Of a DNA stretch of 64,000 bases, positions 10,107-19,397 are shown in pieces. Source of the stretch: an uncultured Collinsella sp. (GTDB taxonomy: Bacteria; Actinomycetota; Coriobacteriia; Coriobacteriales; Coriobacteriaceae); assembly GCA_958451615.1 (NCBI GenBank), contig CAUDQR010000002.1, positions 1 through 64,000 on the forward strand, read 5' to 3'. The translations under genes were made by a program, and so were the position numbers. The notes under the pieces are model-generated. The model was given only the letters and a program-made list of their open reading frames with translations. It was not told where the DNA came from and ran no database searches. Position 1 is the first letter of the stretch. The number at the start of each line of letters is the position of its first letter.

Positions 10107-10799
10107 TTGTCGTCTAAATCGAATGTGCTTGTTGCAATTCCTGCATATAACGAAGAGGAGTGCATTGAGGGCACGGTGAAAGAGCTCCGCTCGATTGCGC
10201 CAGAGTTTGACTTCATTATTATCAATGACGGCTCTCGAGATCGAACGGGAGAGATTTGCGACTCGTTACGCTGCGAGGTCATTACCATGCCAATTAATTG
10301 CGGCCTGACTGTTGGATTTCAGACTGCGGCTCGATATGCTGTTGATAATGGTTACGACTATATGATTCAGTTTGATGCTGACGGACAACATCGCCCGGAG
10401 TATTTGGCTTCTCTTGTTGAGAAAGCGGAACGCGCTGAATCAGATATCGTTATCGGTTCCAGGTTTCTTACTATTCGCAAAGATAAATCGATGCGTATGC
10501 TTGGCTCGCGCATGATTACAGTGCTAATCAAGATGCTGACTGGGCATCGCATCAGCGATCCGACCTCGGGCTTCAGATTATTTAGCCGTCCCGTGCTTGA
10601 AAGATACTATTACGACAACACTCTCAATCCTGAACCAGAATCAATTGCCTTGTTTTTAAAACAAGGATACGCGATCTCCGAAGTTCAGGTTTCGATGCGT
10701 GAACGCCAAGGTGGAGAGAGCTACTTAAATCCGGTTAAATCTATGCAGTATATGCTCCGGGTATTCGTGACGCTTCTTATTGTTCAGTGGTTTAGGTGA
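10107..10799 (+). CDS. DPM1-like family 2 glycosyltransferase
   Basis: About 230 residues. VAIPAYNEEECIEGTVKEL, IINDGSRDRT, a QFDADGQH triplet and DPTSGFRLFSR match the dolichyl/polyprenyl-phosphate sugar transferases (DPM1, ArnC-like cytoplasmic domain), which load a hexose onto a polyprenyl phosphate. Start codon is uncertain: TTG 10107 gives the usual N-terminus, TTG 10056 would add 17 unconserved residues. It overlaps the DUF2304 gene by four bases, a common pairing in which the small membrane protein is thought to partner the transferase. First gene of a plus-strand operon running to 18275. Confidence 0.85.
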   Translation: MSSKSNVLVAIPAYNEEECIEGTVKELRSIAPEFDFIIINDGSRDRTGEICDSLRCEVITMPINCGLTVGFQTAARYAVDNGYDYMIQFDADGQHRPEYLASLVEKAERAESDIVIGSRFLTIRKDKSMRMLGSRMITVLIKMLTGHRISDPTSGFRLFSRPVLERYYYDNTLNPEPESIALFLKQGYAISEVQVSMRERQGGESYLNPVKSMQYMLRVFVTLLIVQWFR

Positions 10800-11128
10800 T
10801 AGTTGTGTCTATATCGCTTCGCGTGTTGTTAATTGTAAGCGCTGCTGTTGTTTTGTTGTTTGTAGCCCGAAAGCTTAAGAGGTCCCAGATGCAAGCTCTG
10901 GATTCACTATTTTGGCTGGTGTTTAGCTTGAGCTTTGTGATTCTTGGCATTTTTCCTGAAATAGCAATCGCATGTTCAGCTCTTTTTGGTTTTGTTTCGC
11001 CTTCGAACTTAGTGTTTTTGTACGTGATTGCTGTTCTTGTCGTGCGCGATTTCTGCAATTCCCTGCGCTTGGCTAAGTTGGAGGAGCGCTTGAACTCTCT
11101 TGTTCAGGCGGTCGCTTTAGATAAATAG
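10796..11128 (+). CDS. DUF2304 family small membrane protein
   Basis: 110 residues with three hydrophobic segments (about residues 5-25, 35-60, 70-90), a basic loop after the first and a charged helix at the end. The LDSLFWLVFSLSFVILGIFPE stretch is typical of DUF2304 proteins, which sit next to polyprenyl-phosphate glycosyltransferases. The GTG start overlaps the previous stop (GTGA), implying translational coupling. The biochemical role is unknown; a membrane anchor or flippase-like partner for the upstream GT2 product is inferred from context. Confidence 0.8.
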   Translation: MIVVSISLRVLLIVSAAVVLLFVARKLKRSQMQALDSLFWLVFSLSFVILGIFPEIAIACSALFGFVSPSNLVFLYVIAVLVVRDFCNSLRLAKLEERLNSLVQAVALDK

Positions 11129-11153
11129 CACCTTTTAGGTAATAGGATTGTTT

Positions 11154-13202
11154 ATGAGCGTTTGGATTTCATTTATTTGTGCTACTGCAGTGGCTACTTT
11201 TCTGCTGTTTTTTCCTGGATACCTTTTACTTTTCCCTTTTAAGAGTATTAGGTTGCCAAAATTGGCAATTGCCCCAACTGTTTCTATTTTAATTACTTGT
11301 GTGACCGGTGTTATTACTTCGACGTTATTTCGATCTATTAACGTATGGTTTTTTATCTGTCTTGAACTAGCGATTCCGGTTTTTGTTTTGGTTGCGTCTT
11401 TTGTTTGGCGCTGCGCAGGATCTGTTCAGATGTCCGCGGGGTCCCGTTCTGGTAATTTGAATACTAAAGACGTTGGCTTCCATCAAGTTCTGTACCTTGT
11501 CGTCGGGTTTATTGCTGCTATTTATGTCTTTGTATCCGTTCTCGGTTCGCCTGAGTATTTTTCAGTGTCGATAGACAATTCGTACCACCTCAATGAGATC
11601 CATGCAATTGCTACCACTGGCTGTTATTCTCCTATGGGAATAAGTGTTTACCCAACCGTTCCTGGATACGGCTCCACTGCAGCTGGGTTTTATCCTGCTG
11701 CGTGGCATGTTATTTGCGCGCTTGTCTGCAACGTCCTTTCTGTTAGCGCTGCTGTTGCTATTAATGCAGTTAATTTTACATTTGTCGCCTTCGTATTTCC
11801 GATGGGCTGTTTTGCATTCTTGAGTGTAATTGCTAAAAAGAAGACTTGTCTTGCGCTGGGGGCGTTGGTCTGTATCTCCGCATATACATTTCCGTGGAGG
11901 CTGCTTACCTTTGGTGTCCTATATTCAAATCTTGCCGCCTTTTGTCTTGTGTGTTCAGTTTGCTCTGTATTCATGTGTCTAACTACAGGTGAATCTCCTT
12001 CTATTCAAGAGAGACTGTTGCTGTCTATTTTGTTTATTGTCGGCTTGATCGACCTGTTCTTGCTTCAGCCCAATGGTGTCTTCTCTGTTGGTGTTTTGAT
12101 GCTTCCGTATGCAGTTTCGAGACTTTATGCCTTTTGCGTCGCGAGGAACCTATCTCCGTTTAAGTCAATTGCGGCTGCGTCGGGCTTATTTGTTTGCTTT
12201 GCCATAGCTTGGATAGTTGCGTATCATTTACCCATGATGCAGGGGGTTGTTGGCGTTAGCTGGAATCACTATACGTCGGCTTCACAAATGCTGGTCAATT
12301 ATCTCTGCCAGTCGTTCTCTCCGGATGCGCCCAGCAATCTGGTCCTTGGTTTATTCGTCCTTGTGGGTTTGTATTTTACTTTGCAGCGCCGTGAGCTTCG
12401 CTGGATGTCAATTTCCTATTTTCTCTCGCTGGTCATTCATTTTTCAACTGGAGCTACGGAAGCGGTATTTAAACCGTGGTTTGCTGGGTTTTGGTATACG
12501 GATCCTTATCGGACGGCCACATTGTGTACTCTAGCCGCGTTCCCGCTGGCGGTTTTTGGAGCTTCGATTGTTTTCGACGACTTAAGAAAGAGGCTTCTTA
12601 ATAGTAAGCATTTGCCAGCCGGATCGATCGATAGACTTTATCCCACCATGTTTGTCGTGCTATTTGTTGCGACTGTTTTCTATCCCTCATTTCAGATACC
12701 GGGTTTGTTCAATGTTGAAATGGTTTTTGGCAAAACAAGGAATGTAATCAAACAGAACTATGACATGAACAATCCAGAGGAATTGAATGTGAAAGAGCTA
12801 GAGTTTGCATCATCTATAAAGGATATCGTGGGCGATTCCGTGGTTTTAAATTCACCTTACGACGGATCGGTCTTTCTTTATGGGTCTTCTGACATTCAGG
12901 TGTATTATCGCTCTATAAACAGCTCTCCCGAGAATGATCCTAATGAACCGTCTGCCAGCAGCGCTATAAGGCATGGACTCTATAAGTTCGGGACGAATTT
13001 TGAGATACAGGAGGCCGTTAAAGCATCTGGTGCCCGTTATGTGCTATTGCTCGATTCCGATAAGTGTAAATCAAGAGGTCATGTATTTACGTATAACCCG
13101 GATGACTGGGATGGTATCGAGGAAATTAACGATAAGACTCCTGGGTTTACACTATTAAAAAAATCGGGGCATTCTAGGCTGTATCGCATCGATTTAGAGT
13201 AA
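11154..13202 (+). CDS. Large polytopic membrane protein, DUF6541-like, possible GT-C glycosyltransferase
   Basis: About 682 residues with roughly a dozen hydrophobic segments through residue 520, then a soluble C-terminal domain of about 150 residues presumably outside the membrane. An acidic-His motif near residue 145 (S-I-D-N-S-Y-H-L-N-E-I-H, after the early helices) resembles the first-loop catalytic region of GT-C enzymes that use polyprenyl-phosphate sugars. With the DPM1-like/DUF2304 pair just upstream, a role in adding a sugar at the outer membrane face fits, as inference. ATG 11154 follows AGGA by six bases. Family assignment to DUF6541 is from memory of similar actinobacterial proteins. 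Confidence 0.7.
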   Translation: MSVWISFICATAVATFLLFFPGYLLLFPFKSIRLPKLAIAPTVSILITCVTGVITSTLFRSINVWFFICLELAIPVFVLVASFVWRCAGSVQMSAGSRSGNLNTKDVGFHQVLYLVVGFIAAIYVFVSVLGSPEYFSVSIDNSYHLNEIHAIATTGCYSPMGISVYPTVPGYGSTAAGFYPAAWHVICALVCNVLSVSAAVAINAVNFTFVAFVFPMGCFAFLSVIAKKKTCLALGALVCISAYTFPWRLLTFGVLYSNLAAFCLVCSVCSVFMCLTTGESPSIQERLLLSILFIVGLIDLFLLQPNGVFSVGVLMLPYAVSRLYAFCVARNLSPFKSIAAASGLFVCFAIAWIVAYHLPMMQGVVGVSWNHYTSASQMLVNYLCQSFSPDAPSNLVLGLFVLVGLYFTLQRRELRWMSISYFLSLVIHFSTGATEAVFKPWFAGFWYTDPYRTATLCTLAAFPLAVFGASIVFDDLRKRLLNSKHLPAGSIDRLYPTMFVVLFVATVFYPSFQIPGLFNVEMVFGKTRNVIKQNYDMNNPEELNVKELEFASSIKDIVGDSVVLNSPYDGSVFLYGSSDIQVYYRSINSSPENDPNEPSASSAIRHGLYKFGTNFEIQEAVKASGARYVLLLDSDKCKSRGHVFTYNPDDWDGIEEINDKTPGFTLLKKSGHSRLYRIDLE

Positions 13203-13236
13203 TTATTGTTTAAGTATCAATTGTAATTGGAGCTTC

Positions 13237-15114
13237 ATGCAGTTTAAGTTGGCGAATCTCATCTTTAGCGGTAATCGGGCGTTTGATCAATTCCCGACTC
13301 TCTCTTTTAGAGAACTAGCCGGTAGGGCGATTTCTGAATCCCCATCTTCTTTGAGATTACTGGGTTCTTCTTGGATTGATTTTTCTACTTATTTTAATTC
13401 TCTTTCAATAATGAAGTGGAAAGAGTACTCGAATGCTGGGTCCTTTTACCTTCATTTCAAATATCGGGGTGCCGGTTTCGATCTTCAGGAGAGGACCGTT
13501 GGGAATCTTGATTGGTGCTCCCGTATTGTTCCGGGCTCCAATCGCAGCTTCCCTTCTTCTGATGCTTGGGCTTCTGTTGATATCGAGATTACCGAGCAGG
13601 CTGGTGAAACACTTCATTCCTTTAGCATTGAAAGTGCTGGCGAATTGACGCTTGATGACGCGTATTATTATACGGATGTCGATCCATGTAGCCTTCGCCC
13701 GATAGAATTGGCTCTTGCTATTACAACATTCAGAAAAGAGCAGTACGTTCTTAACAATCTAAATCTCATTAAAGAAGGGATTCTTTCTGGTAAAGAGTCA
13801 CTTTCGGAGCATTTTCATGTCCATGTTGTCGACAATGGCAAATCTTTAGACTGTAATTTTGGCTCCGATCGTATTTCGATTCATCCAAATCCTAATGTCG
13901 GTGGATCCGGTGGTTTCGCTCGCGGGATGATTGAGTCACTTGAACAGACTCCTAAAGCGACTCATGTTCTCCTGATGGATGACGATGTCGAGGTTCTTCC
14001 CGAGAGCTTTATCCGCACGTTCAACCTGCTCTCTCTTCTCAAAGAAGAATATGCTGAGGCCTTTTTATCGGGTGCGATGATGAGCTCGGAAGAGCCCAAT
14101 TTGCGTACTGAGGATTTGGGGTTCTTTACTGCTAAGGGAACTTTTTCTCCCCTTAAGCCTGAAGGCTATATGACTTCACTTCATGATGTGGTTGAGACCG
14201 AGATATATAAGGCCCCAACTGGCCTTTATGAAGACACTACTCAACAGTATGCTGGCTGGTGGTATTGCGTTATACCTACCTCAACGATCGAACGCGAGGG
14301 ATTACCTTTGCCTTTATTTGTTCGTTCGGACGACGCTGAGTATGCGCTTCGTTGCAAACCTAGATTCATGTCAATGAACGGTATATGCGTTTGGCATAAT
14401 TCTTTTAAGTTTAAATACAGTGCTGCTGTGGAGCGTTATCAGGTAAGCCGAAATACGCTGATTAGCCAAGCGACGACCGGCGTTGCGCCCCTTGCTGATT
14501 TTCTTTATGAGATTCGTCGAGAAGTCGAACTCGACTTGAAGAAATTTGACTACGATGACGCGCTCCTCGCCGTAAAGGGCCTTGAAGATTTTTTAAGAGG
14601 TCCCGAGTGGATTTCTCATCCTGTCGCTGAATCCCGCTTTATGGCGGCAAATCGTGAAAGGGAACAGTTGATTCCCATCGAGCAGCTCATCCCTCAGGCA
14701 CTAGAATTGGGTGTCGACTTGACGCAACTGACTTTTGGCAATTTGAGCCTTGGGGGCGACAGGTCTAGGCTCCAGGCATTTAAGGATTATCTGACCATTA
14801 ATGGCCACCGTTTTGTTAACGACTCCGCTAAGCGCAGGGGCAAAGTTGCTGTCATCGACGCTGCGGGATGGGTTTATCCCGCCGGCAAAATCAGGGATGT
14901 TGATACGCTTATTGTGGTAGATATGCCTAATAAAAAGGGCGTCATTAGACATATGGATAAGAAACGATTCAAAGAGGTTTGGACTCGTTTTCGTAAAGCC
15001 GAGAAGGTATTCAAGCGTAACAAAGATAAGATTTATGCCGAATACGCTTCGTATAGAGATGTCTTTACTTCGATCGATTTCTGGAAACAGTATTTGAAAG
15101 AGGCGTCGGAGTAG
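13237..15114 (+). CDS. GlfT2-like galactofuranosyltransferase (copy A)
   Basis: 625 residues. An N-terminal beta-rich domain (about 1-150) precedes a GT-A domain with HVHVVDNGKSL, NPNVGGSGGFARG, the metal-binding D248-D250 (LLMDDDVEV), a W341-W342 pair, S-D365-D366-A-E and H387 (VWHNSF), then a helical C-terminal domain. This order matches Mycobacterium tuberculosis GlfT2, where the DDD triad, a DD-x-E pair and a late His form the active site; the enzyme polymerises galactofuranose from UDP-Galf. glf, which makes UDP-Galf, lies at 21308-22432. The start is set by its match to the paralogue at 16434. Likely cytoplasmic and membrane-associated. Confidence 0.9.
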   Translation: MQFKLANLIFSGNRAFDQFPTLSFRELAGRAISESPSSLRLLGSSWIDFSTYFNSLSIMKWKEYSNAGSFYLHFKYRGAGFDLQERTVGNLDWCSRIVPGSNRSFPSSDAWASVDIEITEQAGETLHSFSIESAGELTLDDAYYYTDVDPCSLRPIELALAITTFRKEQYVLNNLNLIKEGILSGKESLSEHFHVHVVDNGKSLDCNFGSDRISIHPNPNVGGSGGFARGMIESLEQTPKATHVLLMDDDVEVLPESFIRTFNLLSLLKEEYAEAFLSGAMMSSEEPNLRTEDLGFFTAKGTFSPLKPEGYMTSLHDVVETEIYKAPTGLYEDTTQQYAGWWYCVIPTSTIEREGLPLPLFVRSDDAEYALRCKPRFMSMNGICVWHNSFKFKYSAAVERYQVSRNTLISQATTGVAPLADFLYEIRREVELDLKKFDYDDALLAVKGLEDFLRGPEWISHPVAESRFMAANREREQLIPIEQLIPQALELGVDLTQLTFGNLSLGGDRSRLQAFKDYLTINGHRFVNDSAKRRGKVAVIDAAGWVYPAGKIRDVDTLIVVDMPNKKGVIRHMDKKRFKEVWTRFRKAEKVFKRNKDKIYAEYASYRDVFTSIDFWKQYLKEASE

Positions 15115-15213
15115 TCTTCATGTGAGTGGGTTTCAAAGTGGGACCCACTCATTCTTTTGTATCATATGAGTAATTGTGCTTCGTACATTGTTTGTCGTTG
15201 GGAAGGTTAAGCC

Positions 15214-16401
15214 ATGTCCTTGCTTTCTGCTATTAAAAAGATTCTTCCCGGCTCATCCCGATCATTGCATGCTATGCATGAGGATATGGACCGTCGTTTT
15301 GACGAGATTTTTGCCCGTATTGAGCAGGCCGATAACGGTATCAATATGAATATCAATTACAAATTCGATACTCGGTTATTTCCAGAAATTGAATTGCTCA
15401 AGAAACGCCAACAAAGTCTGTCAGAGCAGATGGCCCTTCGCTTTGAATTGTTGGCACGACGTGCGTACCCCGATATCACTCCTTTTGAGCTCCGTTGCAA
15501 AATCTTTGATGCGTTACCGGACGCCGAGGGCGATATTCGATTGATGCAGCAGGCTAACGCTGCCTTGATGAGTAAACTAGATGCGATTTGTGATGCCAAT
15601 AATATCCAATATTGGCTTTCTTACGGCTCTCTTGTGGGGACCTTGTCTCGTTCGGGTTTTATTCCTTGGGATGATGACATTGACATCTGCATGATTAGGT
15701 CCGATGTGGATAAGCTTGCTACCGTCTTAAAAGATGATCCTGATTATCAAGTCACCCTTGTATACGACTGGTTTGTAAAGTGCCGTCAAGTTCGTTTTTG
15801 TTCCACCAACCCGCTTATACCTTGTTTTGTAGACATTTCGATTTATGACTGGGCTGCCGAGAATTCTAAGCGCGCGAACGATCGGCTTAGGCAACTCAGA
15901 ATTGAGCTTATGGATTTCTTTGACCAGCATGAACGTGATTTCAGTTTTTGGAGAGACAATCCTTGGATGTTCCATCCCGAGAGCGGTTATTGTGTTCAAT
16001 GCGGAGATGTGGACCTAAAGACGCAGAGGGCTGCCATAACTAAGGCGGATGTCGATCGAGTTCAGGAAGTATTTGATCAATTTAATGATAAGGCTCATGA
16101 ACTTTGCTTGTTGACTAGTGATCCTTGTGTCGATTTTGCATATGCAATAGACAATATGTTTAATGCACCAAAGCGGAAAATCATCTGGGACCATAACGAT
16201 ATCTTGCCCGTCGGTAAGCATACTTTTGAGGATTTCTCCTTTTCAATTCCTTCGAACGCTGTGGGAGTTGCGGATGATTGTTTCCCTGGATGGCCTTACA
16301 TGCCAATGGACATCTGTGGGCATGATCATTTTGCATGGGATGTTTTGTCTGATCCCGATGTTCGCTCCGCAATGGCAAGGTTTGTCGACGAATGTAATTA
16401 A
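15214..16401 (+). CDS. LicD family phosphotransferase
   Basis: 395 residues. After about 120 residues with a helical, coiled-coil-like N-terminus comes the LicD core: ANNIQYWLSYGSLVGTLSRS followed by GFIPWDDDIDICM, with D153-D155 and D157 as the nucleotidyltransferase-fold metal ligands, and a V-K-C-R-Q-V-R-F segment. LicD proteins add phosphocholine or other phospho-linked groups to cell-surface glycans. It sits between the two GlfT2-like genes in the same operon, so decoration of the galactofuran-containing polymer is likely. A CDP-choline supply pathway is not present in the window, so the transferred group may not be choline. Start ATG has AAGG upstream. Confidence 0.88.
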   Translation: MSLLSAIKKILPGSSRSLHAMHEDMDRRFDEIFARIEQADNGINMNINYKFDTRLFPEIELLKKRQQSLSEQMALRFELLARRAYPDITPFELRCKIFDALPDAEGDIRLMQQANAALMSKLDAICDANNIQYWLSYGSLVGTLSRSGFIPWDDDIDICMIRSDVDKLATVLKDDPDYQVTLVYDWFVKCRQVRFCSTNPLIPCFVDISIYDWAAENSKRANDRLRQLRIELMDFFDQHERDFSFWRDNPWMFHPESGYCVQCGDVDLKTQRAAITKADVDRVQEVFDQFNDKAHELCLLTSDPCVDFAYAIDNMFNAPKRKIIWDHNDILPVGKHTFEDFSFSIPSNAVGVADDCFPGWPYMPMDICGHDHFAWDVLSDPDVRSAMARFVDECN

Positions 16402-16433
16402 TAGTTACAACGGCTTTGATTAAGGTATTTAAA

Positions 16434-18275
16434 ATGCAGTTTAAACTTGCGAATGTTGTACTTAAAGTTGAAAAGCATGCAAAGGATTTTCCCGAACTCT
16501 ACTATCGCGTAATCTCCGGTGATGCTTCGTATGATGACGACCTTCATTCACTTCATGTCAATGGACACGTTGACTTTCTGACGTATGTGAATGGCTTATC
16601 TGCTGGTAAATGGAATCAATATGCGTCTGTTGACGGCGTTGTCTTGCATATGACTTTATTTGGCAGAGGCCGGGTTGTCGTTCATGGAGTAAGGTCTGGC
16701 GAGCTGAATCCTGTCGAGCTTAAATCGAATCCTTTTGATAGCGATCAAGTGGATCCTTGCGTTCTCGATATTGATATCGATATAACTGGCTACGACTTGA
16801 TCGGTTTTAGGATTGAGAGTGATGAGGGCTATTCCGTAGATCTCTTGAACGCCTCTTATCTGACTGATGTTCCTGAGGACTCCATTAACCCGATCAATCT
16901 TGCTCTTTCTACTACCACATTTAAGAATGAACGATATATTCTTCCAAACATTGAACTCGTTAAAACCGGCATCTCCAAAGAGGACGGTCCGATTCGTGAC
17001 CACTTCCACATGTTTGTCGTCGACAATGGGCAGACGCTCGATTCTGCATCACTTTCCGATGGGCTAGTCACCGTGCTCCCGAATCCCAATACGGGCGGTT
17101 CGGGGGGATTCGCGCGTGGAATGATGGCGGCTACTGAAACTCCTGATCAGTTCACCCATATCATTTTGATGGATGATGATGTCTCCATCATGCCCGAGAG
17201 TTTGATTCGTACGTTCAATCTCCTCTCTCTTGCGAAGGGCAAATATAAGGATGCCTTTATTAATGGCGCCATGCTCTCAATGGAGGACCCTACTCGTCAG
17301 TTTGAGGATGTCTCATATGTGGCGACTACCGGCGCCTATCGTCGTGTAAAAGAAGATCTGAATGTTGGTAGGTTGTCCGATATTCTCAAAAACGAGCGCA
17401 CGTGTGTTGAGGTTGATCAGGCCTATGGAGCTTGGTGGTATAGTTGCATTCCGGTGAAGGCTATCGAAAAGAACGGCCTTCCCATGCCTTTCTTTATCCG
17501 CTGTGACGACGTTGAGTTTGGCATGCGCAATAAGCCTGTCTATATGACTATGAATTGCATTTGCGTGTGGCATGCAAGCTTTGAGGGGCGTTTCAGAGCT
17601 TCGGTGGATTGCTACCAGTACTTCCGCAACTTCTTTGCCATGATTGCTCTCGATGATTGTGCTGATGAGAAGATGTTTGTCCTTCGTATTCAGCGAGGAG
17701 TGCGTCAGAACTTGCGCGATATGGACTATCAGGCCGCCGAGTTCATTCTTGATGGCTTTGAGGATTACCTGCGTGGCCCTGAGTATCTCCAGAAGCTTGA
17801 TGGCGCCGCGACGATGATCGGCAAGGGTAAGTTAAACGAAAAGCTGATTCCTGTTTCCGAAATGGATCCAGAGCTTCTTCGCAAGGCCGGGGTTACGGAG
17901 CAAGTGCTCGCTAATGATAATCTGGAATCCCATCCTTCGAAGTTTATGAAGTACTGGAGATCTATTCCTTACGACAAGCACTATCTTCCCGATGCGCTGT
18001 TGCGCGGTAAGCCCGGCTATGTAGTTAAGAATGGCAGTTGTACGCTTGAGGGCAACTCGACGCGTTGCAAGATGCTGGTCTTTCTTGATCCGACCCGCGA
18101 GAAGGGGTCGGTTCGCACGATGGATCGAGTACGATTTAAGAGCATTCGGCGCCGAGAGCACGAACTGATGAAGCGCTATCGTAAAGAAGGCAAGAGCGTT
18201 AGAGGAGCATGGAAAGATGCCATGCCGTATATGACTTCACGAGAGTTCTGGGAAGAGTATTTAGGTCTGAAATAA
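16434..18275 (+). CDS. GlfT2-like galactofuranosyltransferase (copy B)
   Basis: 613 residues, clearly paralogous along its whole length to the product of 13237-15114: both begin MQFKLAN, and this one has FMFVVDNGQTL, NPNTGGSGGFARG, D247-D249, a WW pair, D358-D359-V-E and H380 (VWHASF). Both end in a basic helix and a FWxxYL motif. Mycobacteria also use two galactofuranosyltransferases (GlfT1 to initiate, GlfT2 to extend), so A and B may divide initiation and extension; the sequence does not show which is which. ATG 16434 follows AAGG and is fixed by the paralogue; a TTG at 16416 is in frame but unlikely. Last gene of the operon, ending in a strong terminator. Confidence 0.9.
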   Translation: MQFKLANVVLKVEKHAKDFPELYYRVISGDASYDDDLHSLHVNGHVDFLTYVNGLSAGKWNQYASVDGVVLHMTLFGRGRVVVHGVRSGELNPVELKSNPFDSDQVDPCVLDIDIDITGYDLIGFRIESDEGYSVDLLNASYLTDVPEDSINPINLALSTTTFKNERYILPNIELVKTGISKEDGPIRDHFHMFVVDNGQTLDSASLSDGLVTVLPNPNTGGSGGFARGMMAATETPDQFTHIILMDDDVSIMPESLIRTFNLLSLAKGKYKDAFINGAMLSMEDPTRQFEDVSYVATTGAYRRVKEDLNVGRLSDILKNERTCVEVDQAYGAWWYSCIPVKAIEKNGLPMPFFIRCDDVEFGMRNKPVYMTMNCICVWHASFEGRFRASVDCYQYFRNFFAMIALDDCADEKMFVLRIQRGVRQNLRDMDYQAAEFILDGFEDYLRGPEYLQKLDGAATMIGKGKLNEKLIPVSEMDPELLRKAGVTEQVLANDNLESHPSKFMKYWRSIPYDKHYLPDALLRGKPGYVVKNGSCTLEGNSTRCKMLVFLDPTREKGSVRTMDRVRFKSIRRREHELMKRYRKEGKSVRGAWKDAMPYMTSREFWEEYLGLK

Positions 18276-18311
18276 GAAGAGGTCCGGATTAAGTCCGGAC
18301 CTCTTCTTATT
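18271..18311. terminator. Bidirectional terminator between GlfT2-like B and GT2 genes
   Basis: A perfect 18-bp inverted repeat (18271-18288 with 18294-18311) around a five-base loop, A-rich on one side and T-rich on the other, overlapping the stop codons of two converging genes. Confidence 0.92.
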
Positions 18312-19236
18312 TTGAATAGGTTTTATAGGCTTGTAGCTCCCATTGTTTTCTTTCGACCTTCGCAACCGAGTCGAGGATTAGTCCCGTTGCTAGGCTCAAC
18401 CCACACAGGAACATGAATGAGGCCGCAAGTATGGCCGTGGGGAAGCGGGGGACTGAGCCGGTTTGGAAGTACTCCGCAACAATTGGAATTCCGAGGGCAA
18501 GGCCTATGATGGCGAAGATGAGCGCTATAAGGGTAAAGAACTTGAGCGGACGATAGTCTTTAAAGAGCGTTCCAATCATTGCGATGACCTTGATGCCGTC
18601 GCTAACTGTGTTGAGCTTGGACTCGGAGCCTGCGGGCCTATCTCGATATTCAACGGGCACGTCTTGAATGCGCCAGCGATGGTCGACGGCATGGATGGAG
18701 AGTTCGGTTTCAATCTGGAAGCCCTCGCTCAAAACGGGGAAGGTCTTGACGAAGGGTTTGCTCATGGCTCGGTAGCCGGTCATCACGTCGTCAAAGCTGT
18801 AGCCGTAAATCCACTTGATCATGGCGCGAACAAGGTTGTTGCCAAATCCGTGAAAGGCTCGTTTATTCTCTTCGGCATAGGTGCCGTTTGACAGGCGATC
18901 GCCAACGGTCATATCCGCTTCGCCGTTAAGGATAGGGTTGCAGAGTGACCTGGCGGCTTCGGCAGGGTATGTATCGTCGCCGTCGACCATTAAGTAGCAC
19001 TCGGCATCGATATCGCGGAACATTTGGCGGCATACGTTGCCTTTGCCCTGCCTGGGCTCGTAGCGCACCGTAGCCCCGTGCTGCTTTGCGATTTGCGAAG
19101 TGTCGTCGGACGAGTTGTTGTCGTAAACATAGACAACTGCGCCGGGCAGCTCTCGATGAAAATCGTCGACAACTTTGCCAATCGTCAGCGCTTCGTTGTA
19201 ACAGGGAATTATGACGGCGGTATTCGAATAGTCCAT
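18307..19236 (-). CDS. Polyprenyl-phosphate-type family 2 glycosyltransferase with C-terminal membrane helices
   Basis: 309 residues. AVIIPCYNEALTIGKVV, VYDNNSSDDT, VDGDDTYP and DVMTGYRAMSKPF are GT2 motifs of the DPM1/GtrB-like group, and two hydrophobic helices follow (about residues 232-252 and 268-292). Enzymes of this shape load a sugar onto undecaprenyl phosphate or start a lipid-linked glycan. It is divergent from the ABC exporter and convergent with the GlfT2 operon. Base composition is closer to the GC-rich chromosome than to the AT-rich genes before it, so the glycan region's composition shifts here. RBS GGAGG lies just upstream of the ATG at 19236. Confidence 0.87.
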   Translation of the reverse strand: MDYSNTAVIIPCYNEALTIGKVVDDFHRELPGAVVYVYDNNSSDDTSQIAKQHGATVRYEPRQGKGNVCRQMFRDIDAECYLMVDGDDTYPAEAARSLCNPILNGEADMTVGDRLSNGTYAEENKRAFHGFGNNLVRAMIKWIYGYSFDDVMTGYRAMSKPFVKTFPVLSEGFQIETELSIHAVDHRWRIQDVPVEYRDRPAGSESKLNTVSDGIKVIAMIGTLFKDYRPLKFFTLIALIFAIIGLALGIPIVAEYFQTGSVPRFPTAILAASFMFLCGLSLATGLILDSVAKVERKQWELQAYKTYSK

Positions 19237-19280
19237 GTAGGACCTCCTTTAATGACTCATCTGGTCGAAAGTATACCTAT

Positions 19281-19294
19281 CGCCTGTCCCTTTG
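19281..19294. repeat. CGCCTGTCCC-type interspersed motif, copy 1
   Basis: CGCCTGTCCCTTTG in the divergent gap. Nearly the same string occurs at 22986-22999 with one extra C. It resembles REP-like elements with a GGGACAGG core; here it is not part of a hairpin. Confidence 0.35.
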
Positions 19295-19354
19295 ATTAGA
19301 TATGGGTTAGTTCTCCAGATTTGTTGCGGTGGGTTATCGTCATCGTGGGAGGGC

Positions 19355-19360
19355 TATACT
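19355..19360 (+). promoter_or_regulatory. Probable -10 box of the ABC exporter operon
   Basis: TATACT about 38 bases before the GTG start at 19398, in the gap between divergent genes. The -35 region is weak. Confidence 0.45.
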
Positions 19361-19397
19361 TTCCACTGTTATGTTTTACGAGACAAGGAGATGGTCC

